DNA of 8,044 nucleotides, taken from contig DMKW01000232.1 in assembly GCA_003454135.1 (NCBI GenBank), positions 13,407-21,450 on the forward strand, given 5' to 3'. Source of the stretch: Microbacteriaceae bacterium. GTDB taxonomy: Bacteria; Actinomycetota; Actinomycetes; Actinomycetales; Microbacteriaceae. Shown here in pieces: positions 1-6,293 of this stretch. The first letter of the stretch is position 1. The number at the start of each line of letters is the position of its first letter. The translations under genes and the position numbers were made by a program. Under the pieces are notes generated by a model. It searched no databases and was not told the origin of the DNA. It saw only the letters and a program-made list of their open reading frames with translations.

Positions 1-587
1 TGGGGCGTCTGGTAGCTGGCGGCGAAGACGAGCGCTTCGCTCACATCGCCCTGGCTCGTGGCTCCGTCGCCGAAGTAGACCATGACGGCCTCGTCGGTCT
101 CCGGATTACCCGTTCCGGTCGTTCCGTCGAAGGTGATGCCCATTGCGTAGCCGGTCGCGTGGAGCGCTTGCGAACCGAGCACGAGCGAGTAGAGGTGGAA
201 GTTGCCGTTCTCGGCCGGATCCCAGCCGCCGTTGGTCACCCCGCGCATGAGGCGCACGATCTCGATGATGTCGAGTCCGCGGATCATCGCGATCGAGTGC
301 TCTCGGTAGGAGGGGAAGAGGCTGTCCTGGGCGCGGGCCGCTCGGGCCGAACCGACCTGGGCCGCCTCCTGGCCGTGGCTCGGCGGCCAGAGCGCGAGCT
401 GACCCTGGCGTTGGAGATTGGTTGCCTCGACGTCGAAACGACGTGTGATCACCATGTCTCGATGGAACTGCTGGAGCTGCTCGTCGGTCAGCGCGTCGAT
501 ATAAGGGAGGAACTCCGCTGCGGCATCACCCGTGGTGAGGCTTCCATCGGTGGAGAGGAGCTGCACCATTCGTGCGGATTCTGCCAC
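1..587 (-). CDS. pdhA: Thiamine-diphosphate-dependent 2-oxo acid dehydrogenase E1 component, alpha subunit (pyruvate or branched-chain type), 3' end missing
   Basis: E1-alpha of a 2-oxo acid dehydrogenase complex; with E1-beta it decarboxylates pyruvate or a branched-chain 2-oxo acid on thiamine diphosphate and passes the acyl group to E2 lipoate. About 195 residues are visible and the frame leaves the window at base 1. Seen: SHGQEA (res 70-75), PSYREH (92-97), and the thiamine-diphosphate/Mg motif GDGATSQGD (173-181); the Asn-Asn that closes this motif in the family lies just outside. The GTG at 587 is chosen because GAGG sits five bases upstream and an in-frame stop lies shortly before it; an ATG at 569 is the alternative. 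It lies 64 bases downstream of the aminotransferase gene on the same strand, so an operon is likely; E1-beta and E2 genes would be expected beyond the left edge. Actinobacteria often use AceE for pyruvate, so a branched-chain (bkdA-like) role, feeding anteiso fatty-acid synthesis, is a real alternative; the fragment does not decide. Confidence 0.9.
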   Translation of the reverse strand, partial: MAESARMVQLLSTDGSLTTGDAAAEFLPYIDALTDEQLQQFHRDMVITRRFDVEATNLQRQGQLALWPPSHGQEAAQVGSARAARAQDSLFPSYREHSIAMIRGLDIIEIVRLMRGVTNGGWDPAENGNFHLYSLVLGSQALHATGYAMGITFDGTTGTGNPETDEAVMVYFGDGATSQGDVSEALVFAASYQTP

Positions 588-625
588 GGTGACCTCGCAG
601 TCCTGTCAAGTGCTTGGGGATTTTT

Positions 626-646
626 CGGCGTCGCGCGGCGACACCG
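626..646 (-). terminator. Hairpin between the aminotransferase and E1-alpha genes
   Basis: In the minus-strand RNA, CGGUGUCGC and GCGACGCCG form nine continuous pairs (one U-G) around a CGC loop, six bases after the aminotransferase stop codon. It is followed by five A residues, not U, so it is not a classical intrinsic terminator. On the plus strand the same position would be a C-A mismatch, which favours a function in the minus transcript. It may cause partial termination or protect/process the mRNA between the two genes. Function is inferred. Confidence 0.4.
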
Positions 647-651
647 AACTC

Positions 652-1758
652 CTAATCTAGCGCGGCCTCGTGATAGGGACTTGGTAGGTTCCGCACAACC
701 TCCGCCGACGCCCTTAGGAGTTTATCCACAGACTGGGCCTCGCCGATCGTCACCCGAAGCCCCTCCGGGTAGAGCGCACGAACCACGACACCGTTCTCGG
801 AGAACACTTCGGCCGCGTGCTCCGTCGCGTCCCCCGTGGCAAGCCAGACGAAGTTGCCGTGCGGCTTCGGCACCCGCCAGCCCTGGTCCTGGAGCGCCCG
901 CCACACCTGGTCGCGCAACACGGCGAGACGTCGTACGCGCTCGAGCAGGAGTTCCTCGTGGTCGAGGGAGACGAGGGCCGCCACCTGGGCCTGGTCGGTG
1001 ACGGAGAGTGGAATCGCGGTGCTCCGCGCCGCATCGAGGATGTACTCGGCGCCCACCGCGTACCCGATCCGCAGGCCGGCGAGGCCGTAGGCCTTGGAGA
1101 AGGTGCGCAGAACGACGACGTTGGGGTAGTCGTGCACGATCGACCGGCCGTCCACCGCCGTGACGTCGGTGACGAATTCGACGTATGCCTCATCGAGAAT
1201 GACCAGGACCGTCGCCGGGACCTGGCTCATGAACTCGGCGAATTCGGTCGCTGTGACGATCGACCCCGTCGGGTTGTTCGGGGAGCACACGATCACGGCC
1301 CGCGTACGGTCGGTGATCGCGGCGAGCATCGCGGGCAGGTCGTGCCTGCCGTCGGGCAATACCGGCACGCGCACGCTCGTAGCGCCGGTGACGGCGACGA
1401 GTCCGGGGTAGGCCTCGAACGAACGCCACGCATAGACGACCTCGTCCCCGACGGTCGCAGCCGCCTGGATGAGCTGCGCGAGAAGCGCGACGGAACCGGC
1501 GCCGAGGTGCACCCTGGACGGCTCGACGCCGAAGCGATCGGCGATCCGCGCGCGAAGGGCGAGCCCGGAGGCGTCGGGATACCGATTCACGCCGCTCGAC
1601 GCCGCGATGGCCGCGACCACGGCGGGAATCGGTTCGAACGGGTTCTCGTTCGACGAGAGCTTGAAGGCGTCCGCCGGTGCCGACTCGCCCTGCTTGTAGG
1701 CCGGCAGGGCGACAATTTCCGGTCGCAGCGTCACCGGCGGTGTCTCGTGGTTGGTCAC
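652..1758 (-). CDS. hisC: Histidinol-phosphate / aromatic amino-acid aminotransferase (HisC/Pat family)
   Basis: A cytosolic PLP-dependent class I/II aminotransferase of 368 residues, normal length for HisC-type enzymes. Seen: SNEN (36-39), NNPTG (161-165), LDEAYVE (188-194, PLP-binding Asp189), FSKAYGLAGLRIGY (220-233) with the Schiff-base lysine K222 and R230, and GLRVTIG (333-339) with the substrate-carboxylate Arg335. The segment WRSFEAYP (111-118) and the overall pattern recall M. tuberculosis Rv3772 (HisC2/Pat), an aromatic aminotransferase, so phenylalanine/tyrosine transamination is as likely as histidinol-phosphate. There are no other his genes nearby, which favours Pat. The start is GTG at 1758, with AGGG seven bases upstream. 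It is the first gene of a probable operon with the E1-alpha gene and is divergent from the holin-like gene across 71 bases. TAGGGT six bases before the GTG could also serve as a -10 for a leaderless mRNA. Confidence 0.93.
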   Translation of the reverse strand: MTNHETPPVTLRPEIVALPAYKQGESAPADAFKLSSNENPFEPIPAVVAAIAASSGVNRYPDASGLALRARIADRFGVEPSRVHLGAGSVALLAQLIQAAATVGDEVVYAWRSFEAYPGLVAVTGATSVRVPVLPDGRHDLPAMLAAITDRTRAVIVCSPNNPTGSIVTATEFAEFMSQVPATVLVILDEAYVEFVTDVTAVDGRSIVHDYPNVVVLRTFSKAYGLAGLRIGYAVGAEYILDAARSTAIPLSVTDQAQVAALVSLDHEELLLERVRRLAVLRDQVWRALQDQGWRVPKPHGNFVWLATGDATEHAAEVFSENGVVVRALYPEGLRVTIGEAQSVDKLLRASAEVVRNLPSPYHEAALD

Positions 1759-1793
1759 GCATCAACCCTACGTGGCCCGGATGCGCGAGCCGA

Positions 1794-1823
1794 TTGCACG
1801 CGCGCCCCTCGCACGGGCATAGT
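1794..1823 (+). promoter_or_regulatory. Putative promoter giving a leaderless mRNA for the holin-like gene
   Basis: TTGCAC (1794-1799), an 18-base spacer and CATAGT (1818-1823) resemble sigma-70/SigA -35 and -10 boxes. Transcription would start about seven bases after the -10 box, that is at the A of the ATG at 1830. No Shine-Dalgarno sequence precedes this ATG, which fits a leaderless transcript, common in actinobacteria. The -35 box matches the consensus poorly (3 of 6), so the call rests on the -10 box, the spacing and the missing ribosome-binding site. Confidence 0.45.
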
Positions 1824-1829
1824 TGACGC

Positions 1830-2231
1830 ATGACGAGACTCATAGTGCGCCTGCTCATCAACGCCGTTGCCCTATGGCTGACGACTCTCATCGTCTCCGG
1901 GGTCCAGGTCGTTCCGTTCGAGCCGCGCGACACCCTCGCCTGGGTGCTCACCTACCTCCTCGTCGCCCTCATCTTCGGCATCGTCAACGGGGTGATCGGC
2001 AACTTCATCCGCATCGTCGCCTTCCCCCTCTACATCCTCACGCTCGGACTCATCGCGCTCGTCGTCAACTCGCTCCTGCTGCTGCTCGTGAGCTGGATCT
2101 CCTCCCTCATCGGGTTCGGGCTGCACGTCGACGGGTTCTGGTGGGGCGTTGTCGGAGCCCTTGTTCTGGCCCTTATCAGCTGGCTGATCGGCATCCTGCT
2201 TCGACCGCTCGTCGGAAGCAACCGCCGGTAA
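1830..2231 (+). CDS. Phage holin family / YvlD-like four-helix membrane protein
   Basis: A 133-residue integral membrane protein with four hydrophobic segments (about 4-25, 36-56, 66-95 and 105-126) and short polar ends. The pattern, a GIVNGVIGNFIRIVAFPLYI-like segment in the middle followed by TLGL and a leucine-rich helix, is typical of the PF04020 family (phage holin superfamily IV, B. subtilis YvlD). Despite the family name these are chromosomal proteins of unknown role, in some bacteria linked to envelope stress; nothing here suggests a prophage. The ATG at 1830 is the only sensible start; no ribosome-binding site is seen and translation is probably leaderless. It is divergent from the aminotransferase gene and its stop codon lies one base from the stop codon of the convergent hydrolase gene. 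Confidence 0.85.
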   Translation: MTRLIVRLLINAVALWLTTLIVSGVQVVPFEPRDTLAWVLTYLLVALIFGIVNGVIGNFIRIVAFPLYILTLGLIALVVNSLLLLLVSWISSLIGFGLHVDGFWWGVVGALVLALISWLIGILLRPLVGSNRR

Positions 2232-2232
2232 C

Positions 2233-3612
2233 TCACGGCGCCCTCGACCGGGTCGCCTCATAGAGGGTCGATTCGACACTCGACCCTGCGCCTCCGACGG
2301 CGTTGAGCTCGCCGAGCGTGCGCTCCACACGCGCCTCTCCCGACGCGTCCACGAGGGCGGCGGTCTGCCGGTACGCGTCGAGTTGGTGGGCGGGAAACGC
2401 GACGCTCGTGTCGACCGGGACGCCGGCGAAGAGTTCGCGGCGCGCGAGCACCGGATCGCTCACCGACCAGGTTCCCCCGAGCGCCGGTACGAGGTCGTCG
2501 GTGTGCTCAACCGCGAGCCAGGGCACGCTCGCCGGCACGGGCACCCGGGCCGCCGGGGCGCCAAGCGTGAAGAGACCCTCGGCGTTGTAGTGGCCGGATG
2601 CCGCGAGCTCGGCCGCGATGAGGCCGCCTTGCGAATAGCCGGAAAAGACGACGGGCGACTCGGAGGTGACCCCCGCGGCCGTCATCGCCTGCTGCACCGC
2701 GCGCAGCGACCCGGACTGCTGGCCCGCGATCGCGGTCACGTTACTCGTCATGTCCCACGGCTCATCGTTCCGCACGACGGAGAAGTCCCGAGTTCCTCCG
2801 ATGTACACCTCGAACCGGTCGGGCTCGCCCACGGACCAGTGGCGGTCCACCCGCACTTGCGCCTCCCCGGTGGGAATCCGGCCGGCCCGCTCGGCGAAGG
2901 TCAGCGCGGGGGAAGCCGTCGACGCCGTCGAGCTGCTCACCGTGACTCTCGTCTCGTTCAAGGCGCCAAACCCACCGGCCACTCCGACCGCGACCGACGC
3001 CGACGTGCCGAGCCCGACAATGCCCAGCCCCTCGTCCCCGATCAGGCTTGCGAGCGATGGTGGCAGCCTCAGCACGCCCTCTCCGACGTCGTCGGCACTC
3101 ATCACGGCGAGCCGGACGGCTTCTACCACCGCGGGGTTCGAGAGGCCTCCGCTGTTCTTTCTGAACCACTCGGGAAGCCCGGCCGCGAGCGCGCGCCGCG
3201 AGCCGGCTGGGAGAAGCACGATTCCGGTCGCCGCGCCTCCGGCGAACCCGACGACCATCGGCAGGAGCATGAGGGCGAGCGACGGAAGCGTGAGACCGAA
3301 CAGGTACCCGAGGTCCGCTGCGACCAGTTGCGCGAGCCGATCCGCTCTCATCTCGGCCTCACCGTATCGCTCGGCCGAGGCGACGAGGGCCGCGCCCAGT
3401 CGGTCGATGCGCGACCGCGTCGCCGCGATCACGGCGGTGGCGTCGCGGATGGCGCGCTCGGCGGCCGCAGCACCCAGCGGGGCGTCCGCCTCTCGAAGCG
3501 ATGTCGCGGTCACCAACCGGTCGATCGATGCGAGTTCGACCAGGCAATCGCGAAGGCTCGATCCGATCGAGTCGAGGTTCTGCGCGTGCGAGAAGAGTTC
3601 GCTCGTGGCCAC
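2233..3612 (-). CDS. Membrane-associated alpha/beta-hydrolase with helical WXG/LXG-like N-terminal domain
   Basis: A predicted serine hydrolase of 459 residues; substrate unknown. Seen: a helical, alanine-rich N-terminal region (res 1-100) without signal peptide, ending near Y83-GEA-E87 (a YxxxE pattern); a long hydrophobic stretch (about 103-137); a second one (about 195-218); a Ser/Thr/Ala-rich linker (225-237); and a C-terminal hydrolase domain (about 260-430) with nucleophile elbow GYSQGG (Ser327), likely acid Asp372 or Asp373 in EHTDDLVPALGG, and likely His409 in FPAHQLDAY. The layout recalls actinobacterial alpha/beta-hydrolases fused to ESX-type helical domains and, more distantly, mycobacterial PE-PPE serine hydrolases. 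The start is GTG 3612, preceded by GGAGGAGGA; an in-frame GTG at 3654 lacks a ribosome-binding site and would overlap the upstream gene. It lies 31 bases after the WXG100-like gene and is probably co-translated with it. Membrane or surface location is inferred. Confidence 0.82.
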   Translation of the reverse strand: MATSELFSHAQNLDSIGSSLRDCLVELASIDRLVTATSLREADAPLGAAAAERAIRDATAVIAATRSRIDRLGAALVASAERYGEAEMRADRLAQLVAADLGYLFGLTLPSLALMLLPMVVGFAGGAATGIVLLPAGSRRALAAGLPEWFRKNSGGLSNPAVVEAVRLAVMSADDVGEGVLRLPPSLASLIGDEGLGIVGLGTSASVAVGVAGGFGALNETRVTVSSSTASTASPALTFAERAGRIPTGEAQVRVDRHWSVGEPDRFEVYIGGTRDFSVVRNDEPWDMTSNVTAIAGQQSGSLRAVQQAMTAAGVTSESPVVFSGYSQGGLIAAELAASGHYNAEGLFTLGAPAARVPVPASVPWLAVEHTDDLVPALGGTWSVSDPVLARRELFAGVPVDTSVAFPAHQLDAYRQTAALVDASGEARVERTLGELNAVGGAGSSVESTLYEATRSRAP

Positions 3613-3643
3613 GGCGCTCGATCCTCCTCCGCCGATGATGAGA

Positions 3644-3937
3644 TCACCCGGCACGGGCGGCCAAACTCGCGATCGCGCGTCGGCTCTGGCTCGCCGCGGT
3701 ATCGAGCAGGCCCTCGGCGCTCTGGAGGTGCCTCGCCGCCTCGTCGACAGCATCCGCGTACCGCGAGCGCGCCTCTCCGCGCCAGAAGCCACTGGCCGCG
3801 GCCGCGGGAAGTCGCTCGCGCGCCGCGGCCACAACTCTAGCGGCCCGATCGAGCGCAACAGCCTGGCGTTCGAGGGCTTGCGCCAAACGCACACTCGCGC
3901 CGCCGTCGGTCGGCCAGGATGCGGTCGAATCAAACAC
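3644..3937 (-). CDS. WXG100-like small helical protein
   Basis: A 97-residue protein that looks like two long amphipathic helices (about res 14-46 and 55-93) joined by a turn containing F-W52-R-G54, the W-x-G signature of ESAT-6/EsxA-type (WXG100) proteins. Length, alanine/arginine-rich helices, lack of signal peptide and lack of cysteine fit that superfamily. I see no YxxxD/E secretion signal after the WXG turn (Y60 is followed by V and then D at +5), so it may rely on a partner. The start is GTG 3937, with AGAGGGG nine to six bases upstream. It is followed 31 bases later by the hydrolase gene, whose N-terminus is also helical; a WXG100-type heterodimer or chaperone-substrate pair is a fair inference. 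No EccC-type ATPase is in the window. The primary sequence is not close to EsxA/EsxB that I can recognise, so the family call rests on architecture. Confidence 0.68.
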   Translation of the reverse strand: MFDSTASWPTDGGASVRLAQALERQAVALDRAARVVAAARERLPAAAASGFWRGEARSRYADAVDEAARHLQSAEGLLDTAASQSRRAIASLAARAG

Positions 3938-4127
3938 GATGCCCCTCTCGACGGATCCATGGTGTCCCGCCACGCCGCGAGCGGGTCGCGTGCGGAACGG
4001 ATCTCGGAGCGGCCCGCTCGCCGCGAGTGCGTGTGTGGGAGCGGCTTCGCTGCAAGTCGCCCGAGTTTCCGCCCTCGCATGCCGGGGGCACGCTCGACGC
4101 GAGTCGAAACTGCGGGAGAATGAAGCC
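3938..4127. other. Divergent intergenic region with inverted repeat
   Basis: These 190 bases separate the WXG100-like gene (minus) from the phosphatase gene (plus) and must hold both promoters, but I see no convincing -10/-35 pair on either strand. They do hold an imperfect 15-bp inverted repeat, CGCCGCGAGCGGGTC (3973-3987) and GGCCCGCTCGCCGCG (4011-4025), with 23 bases between arms and a perfect nine-base core. A small hairpin TCGAC-GCGA-GTCGA (4094-4107) with a GNRA-type loop sits just before the phosphatase ribosome-binding site. Both could be chance in such GC-rich DNA; an operator or leader structure is speculative. Confidence 0.4.
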
Positions 4128-4652
4128 ATGAGCTTCGACCGCACCCTCGACGAGTCGGCGCTCTTCAGAATCTGCTTCGTCTGCACGGGAAACATCTGCC
4201 GCTCACCCATGGCCGAGGTCGTCTTCCGCGACCTGATCAAGAAGGCCGGGTACGAAGGCGCGATCACGGTGATGTCGGCCGGCACGGGCGACTGGCACGT
4301 CGGCGAGCACTCCGATTCGCGCACGATCGCCGCCCTGAGCGCCCGCGGATACGACGGCTCACAACACCGCGCGAAGCAATTCGACCCGAACTGGTTCGAG
4401 AATCTCGACCTCGTGGTGGTCTTCGATCGCAGCCAGGAGCGCATCCTGCGAGCCTGGGCCACGAGCGAGCAGGATCGCGGCAAGGTGCAGATGCTGCTCA
4501 GTTTCGACAGCGAGCAGGCCGCCCAGGTGGACGTTCCCGACCCCTATTACTCCGATGCCGCGATGTTCGACAGCGTGCTCGGGATGATCGAAAAATCAAG
4601 CTTGGCGCTCTTCCGCCAAATCGAACCAGGAATCAGACGAGGAGTCTCGTGA
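4128..4652 (+). CDS. Low-molecular-weight protein-tyrosine phosphatase
   Basis: A cytosolic phosphatase of 174 residues that hydrolyses phosphotyrosine (or low-molecular-weight phosphate esters) through a cysteinyl-phosphate. Seen: the P-loop VCTGNICRS with C19-x5-R25 followed by S26, a WHVG segment (56-59), and the general-acid loop DVPDPYY with Asp138 and the paired tyrosines Y140-Y141. It is related to M. tuberculosis PtpA and is a little longer than the usual 150-165 residues because of about a dozen residues before the core. The start is ATG 4128 with GGGAG nine bases upstream; the frame stays open further upstream but without any family similarity. Its last bases overlap the purB start (GTGA), so both are translated from one mRNA and probably coupled. 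No tyrosine kinase or capsule gene is nearby, so the physiological substrate is unknown. Confidence 0.92.
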   Translation: MSFDRTLDESALFRICFVCTGNICRSPMAEVVFRDLIKKAGYEGAITVMSAGTGDWHVGEHSDSRTIAALSARGYDGSQHRAKQFDPNWFENLDLVVVFDRSQERILRAWATSEQDRGKVQMLLSFDSEQAAQVDVPDPYYSDAAMFDSVLGMIEKSSLALFRQIEPGIRRGVS

Positions 4653-6034
4653 ACCCACTGCCAGAACAACCACTGAGCCCGCTTGACGGCCGCTACCGGG
4701 CCGCCGTGTCCGGCCTCGGCGAGCACCTCTCGGAGGCCGGCCTCAACCGCGCCCGGGTGCTCGTGGAAGTGGAGTGGCTGCTCTACCTCACCGACCGGGA
4801 ACTCTTCGGCTCACATCGCCTCGACGTCGAGCAGGCGAGGGCGCTTCGGCAGGTCGTCGCCGACTTCGGCCAGGACGACATCGACGAACTCGCCAGCCTC
4901 GAAGCGACGACGCGTCACGACGTCAAGGCCGTGGAGTACTACGTGCGCAAGCGCCTCGTGAACCTCGGTCTCACCGACGTCGAAGAGCTCACCCACTTTG
5001 CGTGCACGAGCGAAGATATCAACAACCTCTCGTATGCCCTCACCATCCACTCGGCGGTTCGGGATGTCTGGCTGCCGCGAATGCACCTCGCCATCAACGC
5101 CCTGCTCGTGCGCGCCCTCGAACACCGAGCCGTCTCGATGCTCGCCCACACCCACGGACAACCCGCCACTCCAACGACCGTCGGCAAGGAGTTCGCCGTC
5201 TTCGTGAGCCGCCTGCGCAGGATCGTGTCCCAGATCGAGGCCACCGAGTATCTGGGCAAGTTCAGCGGGGCCACGGGAACATTCGCGGCGCACGTCGCGG
5301 CCGACCCGACCCAGGACTGGCCGGCCATCTCGCGCGAGTTCGTGACATCCCTCGGCCTGAGTTGGAACCCGCTCACGACCCAGATCGAACCACACGACTG
5401 GCAGGCGGAGCTCTACCAGCGCATCAGCCACGCCAACCGCGTGCTGCACAACCTTTGCACCGACATCTGGACCTACATCTCGATGGGGTACTTCACGCAG
5501 ATTCCGCAGGCCGGCACGACCGGGTCGTCGACGATGCCGCACAAGATCAACCCGATCCGCTTCGAGAATGCCGAAGCCAACCTCGAGCTGTCGAGCGCCC
5601 TGCTCGACTCTCTCGCCGCGACTCTCGTCACGTCGAGGCTGCAACGCGACCTTACCGACTCCACGACGCAACGCAACGTCGGCGTCGCGATCGGACACTC
5701 GGTGCTCGCCCTCGACAACATCGTGCGTGGGCTCTCCGAGATCGCCGTCAACCACGATCGGCTCGCCGAAGACCTCGACTCGAACTGGGAGATTCTGGGC
5801 GAGGCGATCCAGACCGTGATCCGCGCGGAGGTCACCGCCGGTCGCAGCTCGATCGCCGACCCATACGCGATGCTCAAGGAGCTCACGCGAGGCCGTCGCG
5901 TCGGCCAACAAGAGCTGCGGGACTTCGTCAACGCCCTCGATATCGGGGACGAGGCGAAGGCGCGCCTCTCGGCCCTGACCCCGGCCGGCTATGCGGGCCT
6001 CGCGAGCCAGCTCGTCGACTACACCGCGGAATAG
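4649..6034 (+). CDS. purB: Adenylosuccinate lyase
   Basis: PurB, 461 residues, catalyses two fumarate-releasing steps: SAICAR to AICAR in purine synthesis and adenylosuccinate to AMP; a cytosolic homotetramer. Seen: THGQPATPTT with the acid His169, the fumarase/lyase signature TGSSTMPHKINP (291-302) with catalytic Ser293 and Lys299, then RFENAEANLELS and RLQRDLTDSTTQRN (330-343). These segments follow E. coli PurB (456 aa) closely, including its long C-terminus, and differ from the type found in M. tuberculosis. The start is GTG 4649, with GAGGAG about six bases upstream; it overlaps the phosphatase stop codon by four bases. A short hairpin begins inside its stop codon, followed by a 400-bp repeat-bearing non-coding region. 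The full gene appears intact. Confidence 0.96.
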   Translation: MNPLPEQPLSPLDGRYRAAVSGLGEHLSEAGLNRARVLVEVEWLLYLTDRELFGSHRLDVEQARALRQVVADFGQDDIDELASLEATTRHDVKAVEYYVRKRLVNLGLTDVEELTHFACTSEDINNLSYALTIHSAVRDVWLPRMHLAINALLVRALEHRAVSMLAHTHGQPATPTTVGKEFAVFVSRLRRIVSQIEATEYLGKFSGATGTFAAHVAADPTQDWPAISREFVTSLGLSWNPLTTQIEPHDWQAELYQRISHANRVLHNLCTDIWTYISMGYFTQIPQAGTTGSSTMPHKINPIRFENAEANLELSSALLDSLAATLVTSRLQRDLTDSTTQRNVGVAIGHSVLALDNIVRGLSEIAVNHDRLAEDLDSNWEILGEAIQTVIRAEVTAGRSSIADPYAMLKELTRGRRVGQQELRDFVNALDIGDEAKARLSALTPAGYAGLASQLVDYTAE

Positions 6035-6050
6035 CCGGCGGCAGCCGGCT
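6033..6050 (+). terminator. Hairpin at the purB stop codon
   Basis: AGCCGGC (6033-6039) and GCCGGCT (6044-6050) form a perfect seven-base-pair stem with a GGCA loop, starting in the purB TAG. An alternative stem GGCGGC/GCCGCC (6037-6042 with 6053-6058) overlaps it. There is no U-tract, so this would be a non-canonical GC-rich terminator of the kind often proposed in actinobacteria, or an mRNA 3' end structure. Confidence 0.4.
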
Positions 6051-6086
6051 GCGCCGCCCATCTGCAGCACCAAGCGCGTCGACGGG

Positions 6087-6186
6087 TTGCGCATAATTCC
6101 TGCAGAATTCGCACGGACGGGGCGTCGCGCCCGCGACAAGCGCGGTCGGCGGCCACCGCCGCTCGATTTGCAGGAGTTGTGCGCAG
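6087..6186 (+). repeat. Inverted-repeat unit 1 (arms 6087-6106 and 6167-6186)
   Basis: The arms share the core GCGCAYAAYTCCTGC (6089-6103; inverted 6170-6184). Read as plus-strand RNA they give 20 continuous pairs, four of them G-U. The 60-base interior holds two further hairpins: GGGCG-TCG-CGCCC (6120-6132) and CGGCGG-CCA-CCGCCG (6147-6161), so the whole could fold as a three-way junction. The AT-richer arm sequence (CATAATTCC) stands out from the surrounding DNA. It carries no coding capacity. It may be a REP/MITE-like intergenic element or a structured 3' region of the purB mRNA; which one cannot be told from this window. Confidence 0.7.
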
Positions 6187-6293
6187 GACGGAGTGCACGG
6201 AACTTGGGCACGGCCGTGGGCGCGGCTAAGCGCGGCACAGGTGTCCGCGCGCGATCCTCTGGGCCTGACCGATGCCGCGGTCGCGCCCTCTGT

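Noticed and set aside
578..609. Promoter for E1-alpha built on the TTGACA at 609-604 (minus)
   Set aside because: At 16-18 bases spacing there is no TANNNT-like -10 box; the nearest candidate, CAGAAT, is 20 bases away and lies inside the gene if the GTG start is right.
945..955. Extra copy of the repeat core (GCAGGAGTT) inside the aminotransferase gene
   Set aside because: Only nine bases match, the rest of the arm is absent, and the codons there fit the protein, so it is a chance match.
1830..2231. Prophage lysis gene, because of the holin family name
   Set aside because: PF04020-type proteins are common chromosomal membrane proteins, and no endolysin, integrase or other phage gene is present.
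3613..4080. In-frame N-terminal extension of the hydrolase up to an ATG at 4080, making a 615-residue protein
   Set aside because: The extra segment is arginine-rich, low in hydrophobic structure, covers the WXG100-like gene in another frame, and the GTG at 3612 has a strong GGAGGAGGA ribosome-binding site.
2383..4123. Two long plus-strand frames (485 codons each) opposite the hydrolase
   Set aside because: They are antisense frames kept open by GC-rich codon bias; the translations are arginine/proline/serine-rich without domains.
3939..4127. Upstream extension of the phosphatase frame
   Set aside because: Family similarity begins only after the ATG at 4128, which has a ribosome-binding site; the upstream residues have no recognisable pattern and would fill the divergent promoter region.
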